This document shows, piece after piece, positions 35,705 through 49,592 of a stretch of DNA of 64,000 nt (position 1 is the stretch's first letter; each line of letters begins with the position of its first letter). The notes under the pieces were generated by a model. The model was not told where the DNA came from, ran no database searches, and saw only the letters and a list, made by a program, of their open reading frames with translations. The position numbers and the translations under genes are program-made. Source of the DNA: Lichtheimia corymbifera B2541 (lineage: Eukaryota; Mucoromycota; Mucoromycetes; Mucorales; Lichtheimiaceae); the NCBI GenBank assembly GCA_000697475.1, contig JNEU01001114.1, positions 62,001-126,000 of the forward strand. The letters run 5' to 3'.

Positions 35705-37185
35705 CTAGATGCAAGATCGGAAAGATGCCGACCCAGAGACTTTCTCTGTTGCAGAAACAGGCATGGCTTTTTGTTCATGTGGCCCACAAGTGGGATTGGT
35801 GCTATTCCATAATCAGGTATTCCGTTCCGAGATGGGCGTTTTCCTTGTATAACCATCATGAAAACTCCAAGCCAGCCAAGCATTGACATGACAATTGCAA
35901 CATGCGGAGAACGAACCACCCTGTCATGCATCAGAGCAACACACAGCCTTGTTTGCAACATGAAGGCGTTCCGTTGTCCTACTCCCCCCAACACCATCTG
36001 ACCATATCAAGCAAAAGCTGAAACACATCAATCCAGCAGGTAGCAGCGTGTTGGTGGTATGGTTATTCTTCTCCTGCTTGCTTGAAAGTGACACGCCCAA
36101 ATAAAATAGAGATCTTTATTTGCACCACGCCTGACATCCGAGGCACACAAATGTACATACATATATACACATTTCGTGAATGTGTTCAGCTGTTGTTTTG
36201 TGCGTATATGTTGGTGCCGGCTATCATACCTGCATTGGTGAAACCGCAAATATTGAAGTAAGCACCATTGTTGGAAGAATATGAAAAAGTGAAATGAGCT
36301 ATGTTTCCCTCTCTTTGTTCTTCCAAAGTTGCGTTCATATTCCGTCGTTGATTAAGATTTTTGTTTATCTGTCGCAAAGAAGGGGAACAGAGCTTGAGTG
36401 GGAGATGTGGCGGAAGGTTCCATCTATCCCCGCTATTGCCACTTGGTGCATTCATCTCCACAACGTATCCCCTTTGTTATCGTGTTTTCATTATAAACTG
36501 CACCGTGCACATACGACGTTGTTCAAGGAAACACGACATGGCGAAAAGTACGTTGATTACTGCCGTGCAACGGAAAAGGCGTGGAATGAGCCGAGAAGGC
36601 TCGGGAGTTGATCCCGGGTAAGGCAAAAAGTAGAATGGTGTATCCGCGCCAAAATAGAGTTTTTGCCGCATGCAACACCCATTTACGGATACTCATCGCT
36701 AAAAGGACAACTGCATCATCACCACCATTTCCACCTTTTATGCTTTGAAACCCAGGAAACTAAGGACATGCAAAAAAGGATTGGGGGAGAAAAAGATTCT
36801 TGTGGATCACCATCCTTGCCAAGAGATAGAGAATATGCATGCAAGGTACACGGCAGGGCAGAGCATCTATTGAATGCAAAAAATCAGTCGAGAGCTACAT
36901 AATTTCAAACGTGGAAGGGGAACACCAGCACCACAGCAACAAAATCAGGAATGAGTGAGATTGGCTGGGTGGCTATTATGGATCATACACAATGGGCAAT
37001 GGCCACCTGACCAAAGCATCCACAACCCCTAATCCCGTTTCGTCTGTTCATTTAAAACAAGCTTGCCGTTTATTTACGTATTTCTTCCTCTTGCTTTTCT
37101 CCCCTTGTTGTTGCCAATGGTACACACCCCACATATTTTACGATGAGCATTGATCACTGATATCATTTCGATGTGTGTGTAGACT
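35159..37185. other. Long intergenic region with GT microsatellite
   Basis: About 2 kb. A (GT)n run lies at about 35676-35704. Short open frames (for example 36294-36611) show no family resemblance. The end (37173-37183, tgtgtgtgtag) looks like a splice acceptor directly before the forkhead start codon, so a 5'-leader intron is probable. Confidence 0.5.
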
Positions 37186-39162
<1,977 letters not shown>

Positions 39163-39701
39163 TCATAGTGCATCACGTTTTCCCAGCATCATTTACCACC
39201 ATCACCATTGATCTCATGTCATTTATACCATTAGCTTGTACTGCTGTAAACAGGCTTTCTTTGTATTTCTTGTATACAATACATCTATGATCGTTCTAGC
39301 TGCTTTTCTTTTCGATATGCGTGATAGGAGTGAGTCTTGTAATCGTAGGCAAATGAACCTTGTGCAATGCAATCCCGAGCTTCCGAAATCGAAAAGGGAA
39401 ATAGGATTTCTAAATCGAGAGCGGTGTATCGTTGCATGATGTTCCTTCTCTTCCTTTGCTATTGTTACCTTTGACACGAATGACGATCCGCCCAATACCG
39501 GTTCCTTATCACCGACAACAGCCTTGGATACTGTAAACCTCGAAGGGTAAAAGAATGAGAAAGGCTAGGAATGGAGCATGCTTCAAGGCACCATTACAAA
39601 CTGACATTGGAGGAACCCAATAGCAGCAAACACCACAATTAACAGACAGTTTACGAATAATCAATCAATTGTTATTTTCTGAATGCTTGAATAACATTTC
39701 T

Positions 39702-40095
39702 TTGTTTGACCGTAACTCAGTCAAATCCCCTCGGATCAAGAAAGTTGGATGATGGAAATGCTAGTCTAGAGCAGGAGCATCGATCGTATGCGATGGACTG
39801 GGCAACAAAGGTGAATGGGAGGAAGGGGCTATTAGCCGGTAGTTTAATTAAAGTTGTACATCTATGTATCATCATTGTGCCTGAAGCCCTGGCTTCTTGT
39901 ACCTGTTGCACAAAGAAGTCCCTGTGCATCTTACATCTTCGGTTCTATACGGGTCCATCTACTTGACAACGAACAAAGACCACTTCTCATATAGCATACG
40001 TACAACATACGGAAAACATAAAAACATAAAGGTGCCTATATCTCTGAATCTTACAATGAAACGTGGAGTCTTCATTCGAACAAAGTTGCTCGTCG
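39702..40095 (+). repeat. Dispersed repeat, copy B
   Basis: Same orientation and order of landmarks as 5911-6300, about 34 kb away (GTTTGACCGTAACTCAG start, GAACAAAGACCACTTCTC middle, ACAATGAAACGTGG and GAACAAAGTTGCT end). The central part recurs a third time at about 40440-40560 (CACAAAGAAGTCC, GAACAAAGACCACTTTTC, CATATAGCAT). Non-coding; identity is imperfect, implying old copies. Confidence 0.75.
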
Positions 40096-40375
40096 GGGTG
40101 AAGTGCACCTTGGGTGCAAGTTTCACGATCAACCTCGTCGATCCTAAATTTCGCAATGTCACCACCAGCCAAAGTAGATCGTGGGTCGACCTCTTGAATT
40201 TTTTTCAACTTTGGCTGGTGGTGACATTGGGTGAATCTGAGATCGGCGAGTGTGATCGTGAAACTTGCACCCAAGGTGCGCTTCACCCCGACGAGCAATA
40301 TTGTTCTATTAAAGACCCCACGTTTCATTGTAAAGTTTAGAGATACAGGCACCTTTATGTTTTACATATGCTGTA
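40007..40375. repeat. Long palindrome, arms about 165 bp, loop about 35 bp
   Basis: Left arm about 40007-40173, right arm about 40209-40375. Paired landmarks include CACCACCAGCCAAAG with CTTTGGCTGGTGGTG next to the loop, GCAAGTTTCACGATCA with TGATCGTGAAACTTGC, CACCTTGGGTGCAAG with CTTGCACCCAAGGTG, and AAACATAAAGGTGCC with GGCACCTTTATGTTT. Arms differ at scattered bases. A transcript across it would fold into a long hairpin. Confidence 0.85.
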
Positions 40376-40572
40376 AACATGATGCTATATGGGGAGTGGC
40401 GTTTGTTCATTGGGAAGTATCATGCAAATGAGCTGTGTTGCACAAAGAAGTCCATCTGCATGTTCGGCTCTATCGGGGTCTACCTACTTGACAATGAACA
40501 AAGACCACTTTTCATATAGCATCACGCTTACAGCATATGTAAAAACAAAAAGGCCTGTTTTGCCAAATCTCC

Positions 40573-41173
40573 ATAACGATGTGTAGAGGCTTTATGAGAA
40601 CGATGTTGATCAGCATGACCGAGAGCACCTCCTGACCAAGTTTCGAGGTCGCCATGGGCAATATCGGCGCGCACGGCCGCACGCCCTATTTATGTTACCA
40701 TCCATTCAACGTCTCTCCCACATTCAAGGTTTTCATAATGAACTCTGGGGTCTTTATGGGAACGAAATTGCTCGGCGTGGTCGAGAGGGTGTTGTGTGAA
40801 AGTTTCAGGTTCGAGGTGGGCAATCTCGGGGAGCAGGAGCGTCTACCCTACTTTTCTCTATATTTGGGCTGGCCCGCATTCAAAATGTTCATAATGAACC
40901 GTGCGGTTTTTAAATGAATGGAATTGATCAGCATGTGCGAGAGTACCTTCTGACCAAGTTTCAAGTGCGAGATGGGGAATCCCAAGAAACTACATACTAA
41001 TTGACTTTTTCATAAATCCGGCGCTTTCCCAATTCTCATCCGTTATAGTAAATCCTACATTATGCTCTCTCATTCGAAATTTTCAAATGAAGTGTGGGTT
41101 CTTTATTAATACAAAGTTGTTCAGCATGCCCTAGAGCATATTGTGTGAAAGTTTGAGGTTCGAGACATGCAAT
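40573..41173 (+). repeat. Degenerate tandem array, four units about 90 bp in a 155-190 bp period
   Basis: Units at about 40573, 40735, 40891 and 41083. Each has the pattern AATGAA-TGTGG-TTTTATTA-A-AATTG-TCAGCATG-C-GAGAG-ACCT-CTG-CCAAGTTT-A-GTTCGAG-TGGGCAATC with about 25-35 percent differences. The same motif recurs inside the palindrome arms, so the array and palindrome are one repeat family. Confidence 0.65.
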
Positions 41174-43272
41174 CACAATATCATGCATTGATATCAGCGT
41201 ATATGTGATATGTCTGACTGCCTGACAGATTTAATTTCCACCTCTTCCACTCCCACTTTATTTCCCTCTTCTTCCTATTCTCAACTGTTGATGCATTCAA
41301 GTACGACTACCATCTACGAACGATTGTCCTGCTTCACCCCATCATGTCAATGCTACGAATGGCTTGATATGGAAGCCTTTGACTGAATGGCAAGTTCCAC
41401 GGCGTGTGGAACCCCCGCTACAGCAACACCCGCGTTTCTTGACACTCCACCTTCTCTTGTACACTCCTGCACCACAATCAAACGTAACAGTATTCATTCC
41501 AGCAGTTGCCGTTAGCAAGGTCTTTACTCCATTGTCTCAAACAGCATTCACAACCTTATCATTCCAGTACAACACACGCTCTTACACACCCCTTCGCCAC
41601 AGCCAAAGATAACGGCAGTTTCTATTAGCAAGGCCTTTACTCTATTGCCTCATGTTACTTGCAGCAACCTGCTTTTTACATGTGAATTCCAGTGGATGGG
41701 TTGCATTATATCAGCTATCAAGTACACCGCAATACAAACAACCTTCGCCTGATTGAGATGCGACAGGCCACCAGCCGGATGAAAAAGGAAGCATATCAGC
41801 AGCAATATTGGACTTGCAATACTTATGGATGGATGGGTGGAATCAAATGCAGTGGTGGTGGTCCTCAGCCTTAAGAAGAGAGTGGTCCTTGTACAGCTAC
41901 CAACGACTTGTGGTTGGTATCGGCAACCAGCAACCGGGATGGCGGTGGAGGAGGTTTACGCTTTAGTATGCAAGCAAAGGACGAGGAATGATTCATCAGA
42001 AATGACCCATCACCATGTACGTATGAAGGTATTAGTGGGATGTGTGTATATACAACATTTTGCTCTTTATTCATCATCATCCCTCAGCTTTCTTTGTTTT
42101 ATGCTATTCTATTCAAGGCGTCTTGGCGTCTTCCAACAATGGCCACACAACAACAACAACAATGAATGGTCTAACACTGCATTGCACTGAAAGAGGATCC
42201 CTTGATCAACATCTCTCGTACACAAACATTCTTCCCTTTGTCATCAAGCAAAAGAAGGATATGGTGGTCGTGTTTTTTCTCATTTTATCCCGGCATGTGG
42301 AATGTAATGGGCAGGCTCAAGAGGATCATGGGGATATTATCAGCGACATCTACGCTTTCCAAGGAGTGCGAGGATAACCCAACCTGGCTCGATTGACCGC
42401 ACCTGAAGCACGCTTTCGATACCAAGTGATCAACGTATATACGAGTTTTATTATCGCACTCTTGCCGAGATCCTCTTGCGTAACGGTAATGGAGACCTTG
42501 GCAACCGCCAAATCCGCGACATTGAAGGGTGCTACGAATCACTTAATTACATGATATCATCGTGATCTACAATGCCACCTATCCATGTGCTCCCAACAAT
42601 TCCAGCCGCTCATCACCACTTTTTCCAATACGGAGCATGCCCAGACACCCCAATATCAAATGTCATCACCCCATAAGCCGTACCCAAAATCGAAGCAACC
42701 AAGAATCACATCCCCCTTGATATTGATATTAAAGTCCCACAGTATTGAGCGTTGTAAATAAATCATAATGTCATTGTTGATTGAAATATATGTGTATCAA
42801 TAAGCTTGTAGCTACTATAACCAGGTCGACCGCGTCCATGGCAACCAGGAATACCACCACTACTTGAAAACAAGTGCGTGAATGTGCGTATATAGCCCAT
42901 ATACAACTGACCTTGGATACAAGCGTGTGGGAAGAGAATCGCCTTGTTCATTAGCACGTAGCATGAGCTCGAATCAGAATACGACAGACGCATGAGCAGA
43001 TGCAGCACACGCCCATCTTTTTTGGCCAACAAAGTTCTCTGCATCGCAAAAGCAGATAGCGTATCCGAGGACACACCACTCGATTGCTCGGAGTACAAGG
43101 ATGGTTATCATCATAAATGAGCTTGCCTTGTGAATAAACAAAGCGAACAAAGAATTAGATCTGCAGGCGATTGCTGACGCGTATTTGTATTTTTGCATCC
43201 CAGCGATCACGGGAGCCACCTCGGTTGCTGTGACACCCACCACGTTTAGGTAATCATACAAACTAAATAAAT

Positions 43273-45116
43273 TTATTGTCGCTTTTCAACAAAGACCTTG
43301 ATACCATTCTTCATGGGTAGAGTGAGAGAAGTGATGTAGGTAATCTCTTGATCATGCACAAGCGTAAACTTATATCTACGTAGCAACATCACAATGGCCA
43401 CTAGTGACTCCAATGTGGCAAGTTGCTGACCTAAGCACACACGGGGACCTGCATGGAATGCTGGCCACTGTCCTTGAGATTCACGCTTAAGTTGACCATC
43501 CTCATTGAACCAACGCTCAGGCCTGAAGCTTTTGGCATCAGCACCCCATAGCTTAGTAGAGCGACCCATTGCATAAGGATGCCATGTTACATAATCGCCA
43601 GCTTGTATATGTGTGCCATCCGGTAATACATCGTCTTTGAGTGCAGATTTTTGGTTACCTGGTACTGATGGGAACAGGCGTAGCACTTCATAAAGACTAT
43701 GCATATAAAAGTTGGTCATGTGTGCGATATGCTGTTTATGTGATACTTACACAGCATGGGCATATGGCATGTTCTTGATAGCTTCGTACAATGCAGGCGA
43801 GTCGCTTTCAAGATCGGCATTGACATGTTCAAAAATCTCATCAACCAGCTTCTTTTCGACACGTGGATGCAACATGAGATTATAAAATGTCCACGATAAT
43901 GCTTGAGCAGTAGTATCACGACCAGCGATAATAAAATTGATAATGATATCACGTAATCCACGATCATCTAGTAACTCGCCATCTACGCCTTTTGTGTTCA
44001 TGAAACGGGATAGCAGATCTTTGAAGGTGTGACCTTCGGCCATTTGTTGACGACGCTCCTTAATAACTTTGAACGCAAAATCATCGACCACCTTAAGATG
44101 ATCTGTTGGGCCTTTGCGCCAAGGTACAAATATAGATTGCAAAGCTTCATACGACCTCCAGAATGGAAAAGCTACACGCCACGATGAATTGTGTTGGCAG
44201 ACGTCAAAGGATTGTGCAAATTCGACCTGCTTCTCCTGCTGCAAACCATGCAACTTTACCCCGAATCCGAGACTACGTGATATGTCAAGCCAATGCAGAT
44301 AGCATATTGATCTCGAATAATTATACACTTACAGCACAAATGAATCCAATGTGAACTTGTACATAAGATCATGGAAATCGACCACTCGATGGTTTGTGGC
44401 AGCTGAATCAAGAATATGATCCGTTACGTATTGCATTTCTTGCACAAACACGCTATGCAACAATATCAACAACCGAACATGTTGGGGCATTGGGGTTCAT
44501 GCTTACTCTGTAAAGTGGTCACGGAAGTTTTTGACCGAGAAAATAAAGCTGGCAGCCTTTCGTTGGAAACGCCATTGCTCGCCATTGGCATTAAAGATAC
44601 CATGTCCGAAAAGATCCTGCGTAGCAGCTTGTAGATTCGGTCCTTTGATATAATTTTCAAAGTTATCTAAATATGCATGTAAGCTGATTGTGGTATGTGT
44701 GCATAGTAATTGATGTAATGATCTTTACGTTTGAGTACATGTTCAACGTTCTCGGGGTGAATTGTAAAAATTCTGCGCTTGACACCAAAGCTCGATGAAG
44801 TTCTAGGTAACACAAATGCAGGTAAGTTTCACTCGAACCATCCTGCACCAAGCAATCTTTCAACATACACAGTCAGCGAATCGAGACTCTCAAAATTATC
44901 CAGTTGCAAATCATGCAATCGATATCGATTGGAAAGAACGATTGGAAGCATTCCCAACAATGGCACGCCTTTACGATGGGGAATACCTTCACGGTATTCG
45001 TCAAAGATAGCTCTGTCTGGATACTTGGCCATCAAAAGAGCCAAGACGCCAGCACTCGCAAGGCCCACCTTCCCTGTTGTCGATAGCTGATCGCTGATAT
45101 CAGTCAATGGTGACAT
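43273..45116 (-). CDS. Cytochrome P450 monooxygenase
   Basis: Haem-thiolate oxygenase, probably ER-anchored, using a cytochrome P450 reductase. Starts at 45116 (MSPLTDISDQLSTTGKVG) with a hydrophobic segment VGLASAGVLALLMA and PHRKGVPLLGMLP. About eight exons. Landmarks: DLFGHGIFNANGEQWRFQRK (C helix W/R), INFIIAGRDTTAQALSWTFY (I helix AGRDTT), YEVLRLFPSVP (ExxR), WHPYAMGRSTKLWG, FRPERWF, and the haem loop FHAGPRVCLGQQLA with the axial Cys. Length fits a full P450 of about 510 residues. Sequence style resembles the CYP52/CYP4-clan fatty acid omega-hydroxylases; substrate not assignable. Stop at 43273. Confidence 0.93.
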
Positions 45117-48100
45117 GGAAAATAAAAAAGAATTGCTTAATAACGGAGAAAGGGATGCAGAGAGAGAGAGAGAGATTTAGGGAGAAAAGAAAAAAAAAGC
45201 AAAAGGAAGGGTACGAATGCGGGGGGAAATAGGTCAACGTGCATACAACTTATCAACGATCTGATTCGTGTAACCTAGTCAACACAGATGGAATGCTACC
45301 CCATCGAGGTAAAAAAGGATGATGATACTGGGAATCATTATCAATTTCGATTGCTAATGACGTGGGAAGGCAGATGATGGCTGTGTGAACTGGATTCTCT
45401 CATCTGCAGGCAAGTGATCCTTTGTTGCGTTTTTGGCAATGGGGTAAAATCACATGCGTTTTTCAATATGAAAGGAAAAACTTTCGGAGACACGAAAATG
45501 AGCTAGCGGTGTCATACAGCAACAGTTGACATTCAATCAGACAGCATCATCCTTGGCACATGGATTCATTATATACGCTTTAATCTGCCAAAAATGAAGT
45601 ACCAAAAGCACTATCTTATAGTATCCTACGCTAATGATACAAGGAGGATACAAGATCTAAAACACGAAAGCGGCATGATCCAAATGGGGAGGTCACTGTG
45701 TGAACACAGGCAAAGATGATCCGTCTGTCAGTGATCGATCTATTTCGTTTTCGGTTCGGGCTCACAATTGCTTCATCAACCAGCTTTCACCCGGACAACA
45801 CGCCTTACTGATGAACTTGGACATTGAGTGAAACACAACATTGGATTCGTTCTTTGGGAGCATTGGAGAACTTCAAAAGCTATACTCGTTTGATCGACCC
45901 ACGCAGGATCCTCCATTACACCTACTTCCCAGCCGATGAATGTCGAAATGGACCAAGCGATCCAGATGTCAGTTCCTTTGGCAGCGACTTGGAGCCTTGC
46001 GAGATGCACCCTTGATTTGCTGGTTATCGCATCGCGTATGCAGGAGTGCCCTTTCGTTTCAGCCTAGTTTTTCTACTCTTTTATCCTTCTCCTGCATCTT
46101 CATTGTGTTTACTACATCCGAGGATTATTTACAAGCAGTTAATACAACGTCAGCATGATGAAAAAGAAGAAAAAGCAAGTGTTCGGATTGCTGGATAACT
46201 GGTGGATGGGATATCTGGTACGGTTTTGGTTTGGGATGACCTGGATGCCTTTGGCCAATGGGAACTTGTAACCTCTTTGCATTGAATGGGCTTAAAGGGG
46301 CTAATATGACACGGATGGTTATCAAGTGTCCAAAAGAGATGGATGTGGACAGTAAAAGGATCACTTTTTGTTGCTTCAAGTTCTGAAAGAGAACATGCTT
46401 GAGGAGGTGATGAAGAGTTGACGGACGGTTTTCAATACATGGTGTTGTGTAAAGGACAAAGAAAAAGAAAAAAAGAGCTGATGGCATGTAAATCATTTTG
46501 TTCCATCTGCCATCGGATTACATGCTATGCATCATAATCATCTTGACACTGAGTAAGACTATACAACGGATTACAGGATTTTAAAAGTTGGAAATTTTAA
46601 TTGAAAACGACATGATTTGCACACAGCCATGTGAGAGGCAAACACAATGACAAAGGTCTGAATAGTGTACTGTCTTGAAAGCGAGTAGATTTGACAACCA
46701 AGGAACTCCAGAAGACCCCCGGATAGATAAGAACACCAACAAATGCCGACCCCGCCCCCGGTGGAGGAGGCAGAGTCGGACTACACCCCATCCATAAGCG
46801 ACGCAACATAATCCCCCACCCAGCCAGCGACACGCACGCAGAGGGAAAGGCCTATTTTTGATAAGAGTGATTGTAAGCAACGGGAAATTGAGGGATACAG
46901 TTGACAGCAAAAAGGTGGATAAATGATAACATACCGGGTGGAGATGAACTCAAAAAACGCGTAAAGAAAAGAAAAGATGATATGCTCAAGGACACATCCT
47001 TTTATATTCGCAGCCATGAGTACTCTTTGCAACACAAGGAAAAACCCGTGTGGCTTACCCACGTCAACCTTGCAACCAAAAGCGCGTGTTTGTTTATCAC
47101 GTACGCACCCTCATCAAAGAGAGAGCGGATGTGTGTGTCATGTACCCGTAGCCTTTTGCCATCATGAAGTGTGTACCCTGTATGCTCACAGCAACGAAGC
47201 CAAGTACCGATGTATACAAAAAAAAAGCCTGAAAGGAAAAGACAAAGTTTACGCCATATCCTTTGCTGGCAATCGCATGGTGTGCGGTGTTACAGTCATG
47301 CAAACGCATACGTTTCAGGTTCTTTTAGCCTCATCCCAAATACTAAACGTCCAAATTTTCTCTCATCCTGTCATTCTATATACACACACAAGACACGTAC
47401 TCTAATGTTTTACGTTTGCACTCATTGACAAGTTATCTTTTTAAGGTGATAAACGATTACACACCCCATGCTTGTAGCGTATGTTGAAATCATCACTGAA
47501 ATGGGTGGCTGTGATAGCAAGAGGTAGTATTGTCGTACACGTCATTGGATTACAAACAAAAGATCGCCCTGCAGCCGACTATCCACACGTCTGTCTTCTC
47601 TTATGCAGCCAAGTTTATGGATGTTTCTGCTTGGAATTCGCTCAACACCTCCCCAGTGTAACACAAAAAAAACCATCGTCACCGAAAACGCATGCATACA
47701 CACACAACACCTTTGGCGTGATGAGGTGGTGCGTGCGCGAAAACCACTATATTGTTACCATGCAACTATGCATACCATTACTATTACTATCTTGTGGTAC
47801 TCAGATGGACGCAATAGCCTTTGCATGTTAACTTACGAGTAAAGGGTTATTGCAATCAGAGTGCCATTTATCCTATCAGCATGCTGCGAATGTTCCATCA
47901 AGTCTTTATATATGCAGCTGCACCCTATCTCACGTGGTATAGTACAGCTGCAGCGTACATAGAATAAAGATAAGCCTGGGGTATCTTTGATCATTCCAAG
48001 TTGTAGTTAAGGGGCAGTATCATACACCAATGTATACTGCACAGACATTACCTGGATAGTGGAAGCTACCTATTGGGTAGGTCGTAATGAAAATATAAAC

Positions 48101-49592
48101 GCGGAGGATGCTAATAGCTCGGTTAAAATCTCCAAGTGCTAATTCGAAGCTCCAACCTTCTACAAAGAATACGATCTATCAACATTGACAAGGTCCAATT
48201 GATCAAAAACAAAACAATGAAGGAGCATGATGAAATGGGTGGTGCATTATTGATGCTAGGGGCCAGCTGAAATGGACCTTTTTTCGAAATCCATGGTATG
48301 ATAGCGATTAGGGGTAAGGTTATTGTTTAAGGAAAACCATAAAACCAGGGATGGATTATGCTTCCTGCAGGTTAATCTCGGTTTCTCTCATCTCATTATT
48401 ATGATAATAGCAGGCACGTGGAACGAGATATCGGCAGATCTAAAGTACATATGGAGGCGACGATCATCTTCCATGCATTAAAATTAGCCTTGGGATGCTA
48501 ATCAAGGATAGCTTGCTAGAGTGTGTATTAAGATACCTCTTCAATCTAGGAACGAGTACCTATATTGGGATCATCACATTTGTGGTTTAACCCAATAATC
48601 TACTACTTGATCATCATGTTGACTTTTCGTGTGCACGAGCCCAAGCGAATTCTAGTGCTTTCTAGACCATGGCGTATTGACAAGATCGCTCCGTAGATTG
48701 TCGTAATACCACACTACTACGAAATGCAAATAGCGCGCCCGCCAAAGAATGACGACGGTACATTTATTTGCTTTGTAAATAGCACACAACAAATCTAAAC
48801 ACATTACAAGTCTCGCAGGTTTCAGGGCTCATTGTATGGAAGGATTTTTTAACGTCTATACACTTGCATATCTTGGCTTCCTTTGCATTTCACACGATGG
48901 ATATGTAGTGCATGTTGAATCTTGGGTCATTGATGAAGGAGTGGGTGGTAGATGGCGGCAAGTAAAATCTCATGCAATGAAGGCAAAGGACAAAGCATAC
49001 ACGAGCAGTGGGTCATATGATGCCATTTGTTCACGAAGAGAGATGTTGCTCGCTGTTAGTTTCTTTCTCTGGTATAAGTGATATACATGGGACCATGTGA
49101 TACGGGTTCATTAGCGAGATGATGTATGAAACAACTTGTTTATTGCTCGAAACGAAAATGATTTTCCTCCCTAGATGTTTGGAGAATAAACAATGCAATC
49201 GTACTTTGGCATGTAGAATGTTCCTTCGTTTGTGTGGACTTGCAGTTTTGAGAACGCACATCCACGTCGTATACCAAATAGGTTTCCTTGTTTGCTCCTC
49301 GTTCATCCGTTGATTGGAAATGATAATCCCAGCAGCCGTTGTGTTGTTGTGCTGCATGTTGATTTCTAGTAGCCTTGTTAGAACCACACCTATGTATGCC
49401 GCATGGTTAGATTTCCTTTTGCTATAATGGGCGTTCTAGTATAGTGGCACGCACAATGTTTTCTTGGCCGAAAGTTCGAAAGTAGCGTTCCATAAGTATA
49501 TGTAAACATCGAGATTTCTTTGATGTGCACCTTTCTTTACCTTTTCTTTCTCTCTCTCTCACTTTACAACACCACATCGCTCACTCGTGGTC
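45117..49592. other. Long gene-poor region (4.5 kb)
   Basis: No gene recognised with confidence. At about 45770-46018 both strands look coding-like: plus reads QHWIRSLGALENFK and RILHYTYFPADECRNGP to a stop at 46013-46015, minus reads GTDIWIAWSISTFIGWEVG. This may be a relic of a lost gene. A GA-repeat (gagagagagagaga) lies at 45158-45176. Other frames (46125-46496, 46977-47405) lack family signals. No tRNA found. Confidence 0.4.

Larger units (their letters stand above)
39163..43272. other. Gene-poor, repeat-rich region
   Basis: About 4.1 kb between the forkhead gene and the P450. It holds the dispersed repeat copy B, a long palindrome and a degenerate tandem array (listed separately), plus a two-unit degenerate repeat at about 41440-41700 (landmark gcaaggtctttactccattg / gcaaggcctttactctattg). 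Around 42300-42560 plus-strand frames read coding-like pieces (EDHGDIISDIYAFQGVRG, PEARFRYQVINVY, YYRTLAEILLRNGNGDLG, NRQIRDIEGCYESL) that sit in different frames, suggesting a decayed gene. I could not name its family. Confidence 0.5.

Noticed and set aside
49430..49495. tRNA-like A box (TAGTATAGTGG) with GTTCGAAA
   Set aside because: The flanking bases cannot form an acceptor stem or anticodon arm; treated as chance.
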